DNA of 64,000 nt. Source: Ulva prolifera (taxonomy: Eukaryota > Chlorophyta > Ulvophyceae > Ulvales > Ulvaceae). A program made the position numbers and the translations under genes. Below, piece after piece: positions 36,277 to 47,053 of the stretch; position 1 is the first letter of the stretch, and the number at the start of each line of letters is the position of its first letter. The DNA lies in assembly GCA_023078555.1 (NCBI GenBank), contig CM041204.1:4060430-4124429 (forward strand), written 5' to 3'. The notes beneath the pieces were generated by a model, which was not told where the DNA came from, did no database searches, and saw only the letters and a list, made by a program, of their open reading frames with translations.

Positions 36277-37751
36277 GTGTGCTCAATTTGTGCGGTGTCG
36301 GAATGCGTGCGCCTGGTGGGGCTGCAACGCTGGGTTCAGTCTCCAGCTGAGACAGAGCTTAGCTGAGCGAAGAGCTGTGTTTGTTTTGGCAGGCAAAGCC
36401 GATCACGGCATGATGCATGAGATGAAGCTATGATGATTTTCGACAGGCAAGGCCGCGTGCATGTCCAACCTACATGCTGTTCGGGGCATGTGTGGCGGCG
36501 CTGCCCAAGGGCCGGGGTGGGGGAGTGCTGGCCCAGGTGCCCTCATACGCACCCGCAATTTGTTTAACGGACGCAAGAAATGGCATAAGCTCGAAGCAAC
36601 GCCAGTGATGTAATTACATAGTTTCGTTTTTCATATCCTTTGCGGCCCCCGGAGCGGCTGCCAGTCAGCAGCGCTCACTTGCACGTGGTTTCTGTGCTTG
36701 ACATACAGATGGGGTCGTCGCGGGGACCGCATCTTGCTAGGCTGAGCAGCATTGGGAGGGAGAGATGGAGCTGCCGGCCATAGCGCCGAGCGCCGCTGGT
36801 GGTCCACTTTGGCTTTGCCTAGATGTAGGATGCATTTATTGCACGCCGCAGTTGATGCTGGTATGGCGATACGTTTAAGGATCTTTAAGAACAAGTTACA
36901 GGAGATACAATCCCGATGAAGTGTAACAGCACAAACCTCTTATAGTAAATACACTAATCTCAGGGAAATGCATTTTAAATATCTGCTGTGTAATCACCTA
37001 CGCCACTGTCACTCGACATAGTGCGAGCGGCACATATCATATGGAGCGTGTTGCATGAATGCCACACGCCCAACCGAATGAGGCATTTGCCTGAGCTAGG
37101 ATATCCGAAACAGCCATGCATTCGGTGGCCTGTATATCAGTTGACACCAGCGCAGCCGGTTGAGCTTGGTGTTATTGCGGCCCAATGTCCCGCGCGCCAG
37201 GTGGGAAGCTGGATGGCGGCACGGCAATCGCAGTTGTCCGGACGCCTTCTGGATCCAAAGGGCCACAGCCCCTTCAGCGGACCCTACCTGTGCTCAATTG
37301 TCGAGCAGATGTATCGCCGACGCAGCTCGGATGCATCCTACAAGGCGGATAGTTTCTTTTGTAACAAGCGCTTTTGCTTTGGACACTGCAATCCTACCAC
37401 GCATGCTCCCACATTGAGTGCACCGCCCCAGCTAGCGAGAGTTCATGGCGTACCTGGCCCTAGGCGGCAGCTGAGGACTGGTTGCGCATAGAGGGACCGC
37501 CATGCGTTGCATTCTTCTGCGTTACAGATGCACTGCTCAGAACGATTCCACCGCTGCCCAACACTGCCAGGCGCTTCGGCGCACCCCCAAGCCAGCCCTG
37601 CAGCAGACGGCCCCATAACATCATGCATGTACGAGCCGCTGAACTGCGGCCAAAGCGCATGCATGCCTTGAGGTGCACTCGGGGCTGTGGTCCACACCGT
37701 GGGGCCGGTTCAGTCGAGGCCTGCATTGTTCTGGCCGCAAGCACGTGGGTG

Positions 37752-37939
37752 CAGTGTTGGGTCGCTTTGCAGCATTTCCGGGGCTGCCACCCAGAATTCA
37801 GACCTGCATATTCGGAATTGTTTTGTAAAGTGAAGGAAACTTAAATTTACTGAGCCGTATCCTGAAAGCACATTGCCAACTCCGAATGTACGGGACCAAA
37901 TATGCCGCACATTCAACGGGGCCCGATGACTCAGCACTG
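37752..37939. mobile_element. hAT-like MITE, copy 1
   Basis: 188-bp element beginning CAGTGTTGGGTCGCTTTGCA and ending CCCGATGACTCAGCACTG, an imperfect inverted terminal repeat. The left 22 nt are identical to the reverse complement of the right end of copy 2 (41333-41434), and the next 60 nt are also alike. It has no coding capacity. The target-site duplication is not clear here. CAGTG termini fit the hAT superfamily. Confidence 0.65.
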
Positions 37940-38161
37940 GAGTGGCGCACCGTCGCCCTTGTGGACACGCAGCTCTGGGGTCCCCGCTGGGGTCCCCGCG
38001 CCAGATGTGTGGGTATACGTCGGTACTGACGCTTTGGGCTCTGCCTGCGCCGGTTGTGGCTGAGGCGTGGGTGCGTTGGGCCGGGGCGGCGGTTTTGTTC
38101 TCACGATGCTCGCTGTGTTCGCACTGCTGCCCGTCTCGCCGCCGCTGTCCTTGTGATACAA

Positions 38162-38185
38162 CCCCCCCCCCCCCCCCCCCCCCCC
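38162..38185. repeat. 24-nt poly-C tract
   Basis: Uninterrupted run of C in intergenic DNA. Such tracts are prone to length errors in assembly. Confidence 0.85.
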
Positions 38186-39697
38186 GCCCGGCCCACAGCA
38201 CAACGCTGGTGTGCATGTGATCGCGCTCATGCGCCTTGGCCATGCATGCAGGCTCGAGCCGCCGCGGCCCGTCAGCGCACATCGCGCTACATCAGCGCGA
38301 ACTGTACGTTGGCTGGTTGGGCTTTCGCTGGCGCGGTGATGGCCGGAGAGTGCTGTCAAACTCGAGCTGAGGCGTGCGCGGCTTGCGTGGGGCACGGACG
38401 GTGGCGGGGGTGGCCGCAGGTGCACTTCCAGCTGGGCGCGCCCTGTGCATGCCGCGTGCCGCAAATCGGGGGTGCCGCAAATCGGGGACAGACACCTTTC
38501 GAAAATCTTGATTGTGGATTGCGGGAATGCGGGGTGTTTTGCCGCCCCCGCCCCCAACCGATGTAGCGCGTGGCCTCGATGCTCGTGCTTAAAACCCCCA
38601 AATTGAGGGCCGTCCACTGGTGCCACCGCGCAGGAGCAGCGCACCCACCCTGAGACAGGCGGCGCCCTCTGCACCCTGGGGCACGGCCATGGCGGCCCTC
38701 TGCAGACAGCCTGCGGCAGTGCGCGCTGTGTTGCAGACGGGCAGCTCCCCCATTTGGTTGGAGGATCAGCGGCCCGATCCTTGTGACCAGTCCTACGTGC
38801 CGTGCTTGGGTCGTGTCTACGCTGCGCACGGGGTCATGCATGGCTCCAGTGCAGCCTCTCCCGCCCGCGGCCGATGGGGCTGTAGATTGTCGATGTTCGC
38901 GGCTGCGCCAAGTGTGCGCTGCAGGCGACAGCATGCACGTCTCCAGTCTCGCGCCAATAAGGCCGAGGTCTCCTGGCGTATTTCGAGTGCACGGCAATGT
39001 CGTCGCACCACGTGTCGGGCGAGATATTGCACCAGCTCGAGAGAGGTTTATGCCTGCTTTCCGTGCTGTGATGTGCACGATTGCTGTAACGCCAACGTTA
39101 TGATGACTTCGACGAATGTGTTTGCGACCACGAGGGCTGTGCAGGGTGCGTCTGCACGAACCGAAACTGTGTTAGCGCCTCTTATGATGTTTCCGATGGA
39201 TTGTGCGCGTGCCGCTGTACACGGCGGCATCATCGACTTGCGCGGACCCAGCCGGACTGATCAGGTCTCGACGTAGCGCTTTGCGATGACTGGCTTGCGC
39301 CGGCAGCGTTTGTAGCTGTTCCATGTCTCCCAAGTAGGAAGCTGGTGCTGTCTAGCTTTGGCCAGCGTGCGGCACATCATGGTAGGCTTTTGCGATCGCT
39401 CAGGTTGTCCATGGAATGTGGGCACGCGACTATCGCATCCTCTGCGTGCAATTCACGGAAGTTCGCCAACAGAAGAAGACAAGGGACGGAACTACAGCAA
39501 TTTACATCGCATGGGTCATTGAACCACTGCGTTGCTGCCTTGACTGAGGGCAGGTTTTCGCCCCAGCGTAGACACTCAGGAGAGTTGAATCAGCGCAGTG
39601 ATAGCCCCGGCTAGGCAGGTCCACCAAGTCAGTCAGACCGTCCTATCATCTATATGCCGAGTTTTGGATGAGACCGACATGTTGTGACTGTGTGCAG

Positions 39698-40113
39698 ACA
39701 AGGAAGAGCTCGAACGCATTGCGGGTGTAGCCATTGGTCTGTCAGGAGACCCACTGACAATCAATCTGTACTACAAGCCATCAGGACTCACCACAAGGGC
39801 AGCAGACGCAGAGCTACAAGCGATATTCCACTTCCGTATCACCGTTCCTTCCAGGTATCCCTTCCGCCCTCCGTCATTCAAGTGGGTTTCAAGGCCTCCC
39901 GGGCCTGCTGGCCATTCCCCATTCCTCGGTCCCCATGGAGACGTGTCCGTCCCGGCCTTGAGCCAGTGGACGCCTGCCAGCTCGCTTGCAAACGTGCTGT
40001 TGGCCCTCTTTCCGTCTGCGCCACTGGCTGCACAGTGCTGCAGAGCAACGTCTCACCTCTGGCTCCTCGGGGTGAGCTCTTATCCTACTCATCCCTTACT
40101 GATGCCTCTGTGA
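39698..40113 (+). CDS. ubiquitin-conjugating (E2/UBC)-like domain exon, catalytic Cys replaced by Ser
   Basis: An exon opening after TGTGCAG reads about 138 codons to a stop at 40111-40113. A strong donor, GGG|GTGAGC, at 40072 may instead end it in phase 0. The reading matches an E2 core: an N-terminal helix (KEELERIAGVAIG), strands with FHFRITVPSRYPFRPPSFKW (the 'YPf.PP' signature), then GPHGDVSVPALSQWTPASSL, which aligns with 'NG.iCL..L...WsPa.tl' of active E2s. At the catalytic position Ser (V-S-V) stands where Cys is expected, and the HPN triplet is degenerate (GHSPF). It is therefore probably a UEV-like, non-catalytic ubiquitin-binding domain. The 5' exons and start codon were not found. 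It may be the N-terminal part of the following F-box-like/LRR gene on the same strand. Confidence 0.55.
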
Positions 40114-40717
40114 CCGGTCCCTCATGCCATGAATGAGCCGTTGCTGTCTGAGAATAGCAACGTGTACACATCAGAACAACAGCTGGGCTTCGTAGCCAGT
40201 GGAATTTGAGTCGATTGCATACATGCTCCCTGTCAATCGCACAGATACACCGCCGGAGCTGCCAATGCCAGTCACAGAGGTCGCAAGTCTCCCACCTATG
40301 CGTCCGTCAAGCACTCCCTCTGTGTGCGCTCTCAGCTGCAGGCACTGCACTGTTCTGTGCCCAGAAACCTGCTCCTGCTTCCTTCTTCTCACAGTCCGTG
40401 CGTCCCTGTGAGAGTCTACCTGTGCGCCGTGCTCCAGGCAGCGCAGAGCCCGCTCCCTGCCGCTGAGCCTGCAGCCGAACAACACAAGACCCGCACATTC
40501 CCGCTTCTTTTACAGCGTGCAGCATGCACAACAGTCGTGCTGTGCAGGCAGGCAGAGGCTGTTCCTGCGGTGCTCCCTGCCTGTGACAACCCTCCTGCTG
40601 CTCCTTCCTTGCCACAGTGAGTGCCTGCCACAGAGGCTCTGCCTGCAAGCAGTGCTGATCCGGCTCCGTGCCTGCGGCCACACTCTGCCCCAGTGCAGCC
40701 ATCCCCTCCACGTGCAG

Positions 40718-43700
40718 GAAGGCCGAGGCGCATCCCCGGCGGCGGTCGCGGACCCGCGGGTGCTGCACTGCCTCGCGGAGCACCTCCTGCGGCACGACCC
40801 GAAGAGCGCGCAGGCCCTCCACCTCACGTGCCGCGCTGCCGCAAACGCCGTGCAGCAGGCCGTCTCGAAGCTGGCGGTGTCCTCGCAGCACGTCGACGTC
40901 GTTCACACCGTGCAGGCCTTCTGCGGCCTGACGCAGCTGAAGTGCACGCAGTGCGCGATCGCCAGCCAGGTGAGCCTGCTCTTCACACCTGGACACATGT
41001 ACACATGATTGCATTGTGCATGCATTGCGCACACACGTTCATCCAGAGTTGCCGTTGTCCTCTCAACGACAAGGAAGTTCAAAATCCAGATGTACTCGGT
41101 TTCGCATAGCCAAGCCCATAGGGGCATGGCCAACTCGAAAGTGAAAGGAAAGGCGCAAGGTCATGGCCTGTGGTATGGCAGAGCACGTGCGTACACTGCA
41201 ATGCCAGGCGACCGTCAGCATCGCCTCCAGGTTCAAGTAGAAACACACCCTCCAGCTGAGGAGTCAGGCTGACGCCCACCGACATCGAAACTATATGCTG
41301 AGCCGCCATGCCGGGCTGCGGCCTGCCTCCAGCAGTGTTGGGTCGTCGGGCCCGATCGTATGAAACAATTCCGAACATTCAGGTCTAGTTTCTGGGTGGC
41401 AGCCCTGGAAACGCTGCAAAGCGACCCAACACTGGCCTCCCGCCACTCGTACCTCCTCTGTCTGTAGTGCAGACTCTGTATCAGCTGCTGCAGTGGTATC
41501 CTGCACCAGCATCTGCACTCGTGAACAGCACCGCCTGTCAACGCTGTCCTCCGTAGTCAGGTCACCAGTCATGGTGTAGACTGCACGTGTACACAGCACA
41601 CACAGCACACACAGCACACAGCAGACTGCCCACACTCGTGCTCCGATGGCTACGCCATCGTGTCAGTATTCGCCGCTCGAGTGCACACAGCAGACTGCCC
41701 ACACTCGTGCTCCGATGGCTACGCCATCGTGTCAGTATTCGCCGCTCGAGTGCACACAGCAGACTGCCCACACTCGTGCTCCGATGGCTACGCCATCGTG
41801 TCAGTATTCGCCGCTCGAGTGCACACAGCAGACTGCCCACACTCGTGCTCCGATGGCTACGCCCTCCTGTGGGTAGACGCCGCTCGGGTGCCTCAACACT
41901 GCAGCGATAGGCAGCAGGAGGCAGCACCGCAGCGTGACGTGGCCAGGGGTGCTCGTGCAGTCGATCCTGCAGCTGGACCCGAGCCTCGGGGTGATGGCGC
42001 CGCTGCGGTCGCTGACGCTGCTGCGCTGCGCCGCGGAGCCGCTGCTCGGGCCGCAGAGCCTCTTTGCGGCGCTCAAGGCGCTGCCGCACCTCGAGGAGTT
42101 TGCGTACGAGCCCTCCTCGGCGATGCTGTGGGCGCTGTACGACAACCGCGGGCAGCAGGAGTTTGCGGGGAACCCGTTTGAGGGGGAGGCGGTGGTTCCG
42201 CTGCCGCCGGAGGTGCCGCGGCCGGTGCCGGAGGAGTGGTCGTCGATCTGGTGCGCCTTTCCACTTGCCTCGTCGCGGGTGCTGTGAGAATGCAGGTATT
42301 GTGAGTGTGTGTGTACGCCTGTTCAATGGACATGCGTTAGCTACCTACTGGCATTGCCGTGTGAGTACTGCGCAGCAGGAAACCGTGACTGCGACAGGTG
42401 CACCGGCCGATGCCCGTTGGGAAACACGCCTGTTGGCTTCTGCATCTGAGGGGAATTCCTGGGTGACCCCACTGATTGTCATTGTGGTGGTTCTGGAAGT
42501 CCGGAGCTGGAACGCAACACCCGACGCACGTCTTCCCGTACGCGTGTCTGATCTCCTCAAGATATCTTGGTTTGTCATCCAAAACAGCTCCTCGACAGCA
42601 CAGGTCCATGGTCCAGCGGTCGTCAAACCACTCCAATCGCTCTCGGCACCAAGTGACCGTGAATATTTCTGGCTTTCTCGAAGTCCACACTTGCGTAACT
42701 CAGGCTTTCTGTATTAGACATCCCCCCAGGTGGAATGCCAGCGCGTGTTCGCAGACGTTGACTGCCGTTGCTCAGTCGTACTGAAACATGTACCCCTGGT
42801 TTCGATGTCACGATGGAGGCGCGGTTTCTGCGATGGTCGAGGAATGCTGCTACTATCGCTGTCGAGGATGCTACTGTCGCTTTCGCGGATTAAGATCCAG
42901 ATTAGTCTGCCGTGACCTGCTCTTCTCGATGTTCGGAGCCGATCGGCGAGCAGCGTCCTCGAACTGTGTGTTTTGGACTGACAGTGCATGCACTCTGTGG
43001 TGTGGCCGCCATGCCACCGCCAGAGCTCATATAGCTCCGCCAAGTGAAGCGTCCCGTCATCAGCACGCCGCCGCCGTGCAGGCAGAGCATCGCAGCAGTG
43101 ACGCAGCTCAAGTCGCTGTCCGTGACGGTGCCCCTGTACGCGATGGCATACGCCCACCGGGACCTCGCATGGCACAGCTGGGCGGCCGCCGCCCGCATCG
43201 CCGACCACGCCTTCTCCCCCCGCTGCCTCTCCTCGATGCCCAGCCTGCAGCACCTCTCGATAGACCTGCAGCACGGCATGATGCGCACGCTGCGGCCGGA
43301 CGACGCGCCGCTGCCGGCGGGCGCACGGCCGCTCGTGCGCGAGAGCGCGTGCGTCTGGACCCTGCCGACGTGCCCGCTCACGTCGCTGACGCTGTCCGGG
43401 GTGGCGCTCGGACACAAGCAGCTCAACTACCAGCCGGCCACCAAGGTGCGGCGGCGTTGCGGGTGTCTGTGTTGCAAGGACAAAGCAAGGCAGGTAGCAC
43501 CGCGAGCAACAACTAGGGGAACCGCACACCACGCAACAAGCCACACGCAGCGCACATCAGCACACCCACGCAATGCACCAGCACCTGCGGGTGTCTATGT
43601 AGCACGGCCTGAGAGTGTCAAGACCTATCATGTGATTCAGTATGGCATCCAGAGGAGTTCTTTCGTTCGTGGCCAACAACCTCTGTGCGAAATGCATAGA

Positions 43701-44101
43701 AGTGATTGAATGTATGCTGGAAGCCCAGCGTTGATTTGAATGGGTCCGTGATCTCAGCATGCGCAGTACAGAGAGGCAGAGCGGTGCAGTGGCCGCTCGA
43801 TCGTTGTGCAGCACGAATGCCAATTCTCCAGATCACACGGTGCTGCGTGCCGCCAAGCAAAGCGGGGGGCTCCGTGCAGGAGTTCTGGGCGAGGCTGGAG
43901 CACCTCAAGATCGGGCACACGGCGGTCGCGGACGACCTGCAGGCGGCGGCCCGCAAGATGCTCGCCGGCCTCGCCAGCAACGTCGCCTCTGCGAACCTCG
44001 TGACCCTCGACGACCTGCTGCCCTCGGGGCTCACCGGGCCGAGGGGGCCTGCGGAGGGCGCCCTGCACTGGTGGGCGGGCCTCATGCAAGACCAGTTTTG
44101 A
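40718..44101 (+). CDS. F-box-like leucine-rich-repeat protein (5' end missing)
   Basis: Exons 40718-40969, 41961-42250, 43082-43445 and 43880-44101 join in phase to give 375 residues to the stop; the start lies upstream and is unresolved. Exon 1 resembles the algal F-box-like start (DPRVLHCLAEHLLRHDPKSA, then LHLTCRAAANAVQQAV), followed by the first LRR strand (FCGLTQLKCTQC). Later exons carry LRR units: MAPLRSLTLLRC, LPHLEEFAYEP, VTQLKSLSVTVP, MPSLQHLSIDL, CPLTSLTLSGV, LEHLKIGHT. Likely role: substrate receptor of an SCF-type ubiquitin ligase, inferred from architecture only. Intron 1 holds a miniature transposon and a 69-bp minisatellite. The open sequence before 40718 (from about 40517) is Leu/Cys/Pro-rich and probably intron. 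Confidence 0.7.
41333..41434. mobile_element. hAT-like MITE, copy 2
   Basis: 102-bp element with perfect 13-bp terminal inverted repeats CAGTGTTGGGTCG / CGACCCAACACTG. It is flanked by 8-bp direct repeats GCCTCCAG and GCCTCCCG (7 of 8 match), the duplication length made by hAT transposases. It sits in intron 1 of the F-box-like LRR gene, is inverted relative to copy 1, and lacks about 90 bp of copy 1's interior. Non-autonomous. Confidence 0.75.
41600..41880. repeat. 69-bp minisatellite, about 3.7 units
   Basis: CTCCGATGGCTACGCCATCG starts at 41641, 41710 and 41779, an exact 69-bp period; at 41848 the fourth unit begins and diverges at its end. It is preceded by a short CACACACAG-type run at 41580-41620. 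It lies in intron 1 of the F-box-like LRR gene. Because 69 is a multiple of 3, several frames stay open through it on both strands, which makes false protein-coding repeats. Confidence 0.9.
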
Positions 44102-47053
44102 TATCACACCTCTTCTGATGGCAGACTACCCCTGATCGTAGACCCGTTGTGCTGCCGCACCAGTTTTGATACCACACAGGGAATGGACGGCACGGGCGTG
44201 GCGTGGAGTGGGGCAGAGTGGTGCTGCGGGCCTTAAAAAAGCACATGTGTTAAAAAGCACAACATTCGACCCGCATGGGTGCCATGCAGCCAGCTACATG
44301 CACTGACCACAGACCATGCCGGGATTGTTTGCTGCTGTGTACACACAGCGAAGGAGTTTCTCTGGACCCTGGACTCCGCATTTCGTGCTGTAGGGCGGCG
44401 TATGCTGTGCGCCAGGGCACACGGCTTGCCCAAACGATGTATACGTTGTGAGGCATCACGTCCGTAGATCCTGCACCTGATGTCAGCCATGACCCTGGGC
44501 GTTTCATGCCGTCCCAGGCGCGGGAGCAGTCGGCGGCTGTGAGCTTTGCGGAACAGCTTTGCGGTCCAGCGGCACCATCTGGGGCGACACGACGCATGTC
44601 CCTCATCAGGGCGACCTGAAGTGATCATGAAGGCCTGGGGTTGTTGCAATGGGGAGATGTGCCACTTGCAGGATCCCCTGAAGGTCAGGTGGCCGGGCGT
44701 GGAGGGTCTGCGGCTGGTGGGCACGAGTCTTGTACACTGACAGGGCCTGCTGGCACCCGAGGGTCGGGGTGAGCTTCAGCTGCGGTAAGGCCATGGCACG
44801 GCTGTTACAATGGGGCTCATGGGGATGTGCAAATTATCAGGAGCTGGGTGGGTGTGTGAGTGTGAGCACGTCGATTCGAGTCGTTAGTTGCTGTCCAGTC
44901 GTGTTGTTTTGGAGACGAGATGTAGGCGGAACAAAAGTCAAGGGGGCAGAGTTGGGGATACCAGGTGTGAAAGAGGGCTGCACGCGGTGAGACGAGGAAC
45001 GAATTGGGACCGCAGGCATGTGTTCAGAGAGATGGCGCAGGCCAAGCAAGTGAGCCAAAAAAAAAAATTTTACTGGGTCTGGGGGGCCCCTGCTGCACCA
45101 CGAAATGCGATGATGCAGAAAGCCAGATCGATGTTTTTGTGTAGCCCGGCACTGGTGATCGGCAAGGTTGCATCGATGCTTTCCATTGAGCGTAATTGTG
45201 GGACCGCCGGGTCATGGGAATCCTGTTTCCCAAGCGGAACAAGGCAGTCCAACATGCACAGCACACACTGGAGGCAGAATGCACCTTACAGGCAGACACA
45301 TGTGCCCAAGCTACTCCACACGAATGCCCGAGTCACTTCGCCATCAGCTGTCAGCAGCACTGGGCGTGGCCCGCAGTTCTGACGCCGGTGGACAGCTGGT
45401 TGGGCAGGGTCTCTGCTCCGCCTCAGGGACATGTCAGCTGCAGGGCGAGTGACGCCACAGCAGTCTGGGCTAAGCTAGAACATGTGTGGCATGCTGGAGT
45501 TGCAGGCGCAGCTGTCTAAATGCCTGCTAGCTACTGAGAATCAACAATAAATCGTGGTGGCACGCAGCAGGCACCGAGGCCGAGCGCAGGACGGTCGTGC
45601 AATGTGTCCTTCCGGCACACAGGTGACCCTACAGTGCACTCTATGCATGGTCAAACTGTTTTCTAGTGTAGATCGTCCTGGAATCCATCGACCCAGCAGT
45701 ATGACCCAGCATGTAACAATGCATGCAACACACACGCCGCGGGCACACCACAGGCCAGGCTCTCCGCACGGCTCCAGCAACTGCGGCTGTGTCGTCACAC
45801 AGTTTACACCCTGGAACAACTCAACTGCAGCGACGTGGATCCCACTTCAAAATCCCGCAGCAGCGCAGGCGCTGGTTGGAACCGGGCAGGACTGATGTTT
45901 CCAGCCGGCCCCGGTTCCGCTACACACCGAGAAAACACAACAAAACTGGCCAGCCGTGCAACTTGCTGTACAAACCACCTCACGCTGTCCCTGCAATATA
46001 TGGCACCCCATGTACCCCGCGGACTCTGCAATGCCAACCCAACAGGTCTGCACACGTATTTGACACGAAAAACATGTGGTCGGGGCAGCCATGACGTGTG
46101 CTCACCAAAGACACGAGAACGAGCACAGCACGGCAGGCCTCCCCAACACAGCTGCAGAACATAGATACACCTGACACGCGCCGCATGCATGTTTAGCTTG
46201 CGTGTCGGCGTCCGCAGCCAGGACACGGCCCACAGCCAGAGCACCTCAGCACGACACCGGAGCGGCTGCTGCCAGCAGCCACCCGTACATCGTGTCACAC
46301 GTGTTCAGTTGACAACACCATACAGCAGTCTGAAACCACACCCTCGGTCTGCAACATGCTGTCAGCAGCCACCTCCCTGCTGGACCTCCCGGTGCATCGC
46401 CTGTTGGTCTGCAACGCCAGACGCTGTGACGCAAGCCCGCATGTGGCCGCCGCCAACACACTCTGCCACCACGACAGAGAAGCGCCGCCGTATGGAAACC
46501 TACAGCAAGCCACTGCAGCAGCTGCACTGCTGGGCGGCCCAGGCACCACGCCAGCATGCCAGCTGCACGGGCGACACGAGTTCGCATGCCGGCTGACCCG
46601 CTGAGGGGCGCCACAGCTGCAACGGTGCAGCTGCGCTCGCCTTCGAGGCCGGCGCACCGCGCACGAGAGACCTCCCCTCCACCCTGTGCCACACAGACAC
46701 CGCGGGGGCTGTCGCCACTCTTGCGGACGGCAAGCTCCGGCACCATCACAGCCTGCGCATGTCTAGAGCGATGGCGCGGCGCCACCTGGCCGTGAGCCGA
46801 TGGACCAATGACGCAGAGCACGTTGAGCCGTCCCCCGCCAGAGAACGTGCCGCCTTGCGCGCGACGTATCGCACACCCGCAGACATCTCAACCACCGTGG
46901 GCTTGGGAAGAGCAGCGCAGCACACCACGCAGCATGCGCAGCACGGACGGCTGCAGCTTCCATCTCCAGCTGCGGCGCCACACGGGGGTCGCGCACGCGC
47001 AGAGCGGGGCGCATACACGACCCCCAAGCTGTGTGAGCGGTCACCGCGCCGCA
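44102..47053. other. convergent intergenic region, no gene recognised
   Basis: Nearly 3 kb between the 3' ends of the F-box-like LRR gene (+) and the PHT4-like gene (-). Both strands were read; open stretches are Cys/His/Arg/Ser-rich with no family motif. TTTTGATA-CACACC is repeated at 44096 and 44166, just after the LRR stop. Confidence 0.5.

Larger units (their letters stand above)
36142..39697. other. long intergenic region with a miniature transposon
   Basis: 3' flank of the AEC gene (TGTAA at 36272), then 3 kb without a recognised gene. Contains a hAT-like miniature element (37752-37939), a 24-C run (38162-38185) and a 17-bp direct repeat around 38460-38490. The 5' exons of the E2-like gene should lie near its right end but were not identified. 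Confidence 0.5.

Noticed and set aside
38356-39276. Overlapping long frames of 200-240 codons on both strands
   Set aside because: Low-complexity Arg/Ala/Pro/Cys composition, a poly-C/G tract in the overlapping frame, and no homology pattern; likely non-coding.
41562-42326. Long minus-strand frame through the minisatellite
   Set aside because: Its length comes from the 69-bp repeat, which cannot introduce new stops, and from the antisense of an LRR exon.
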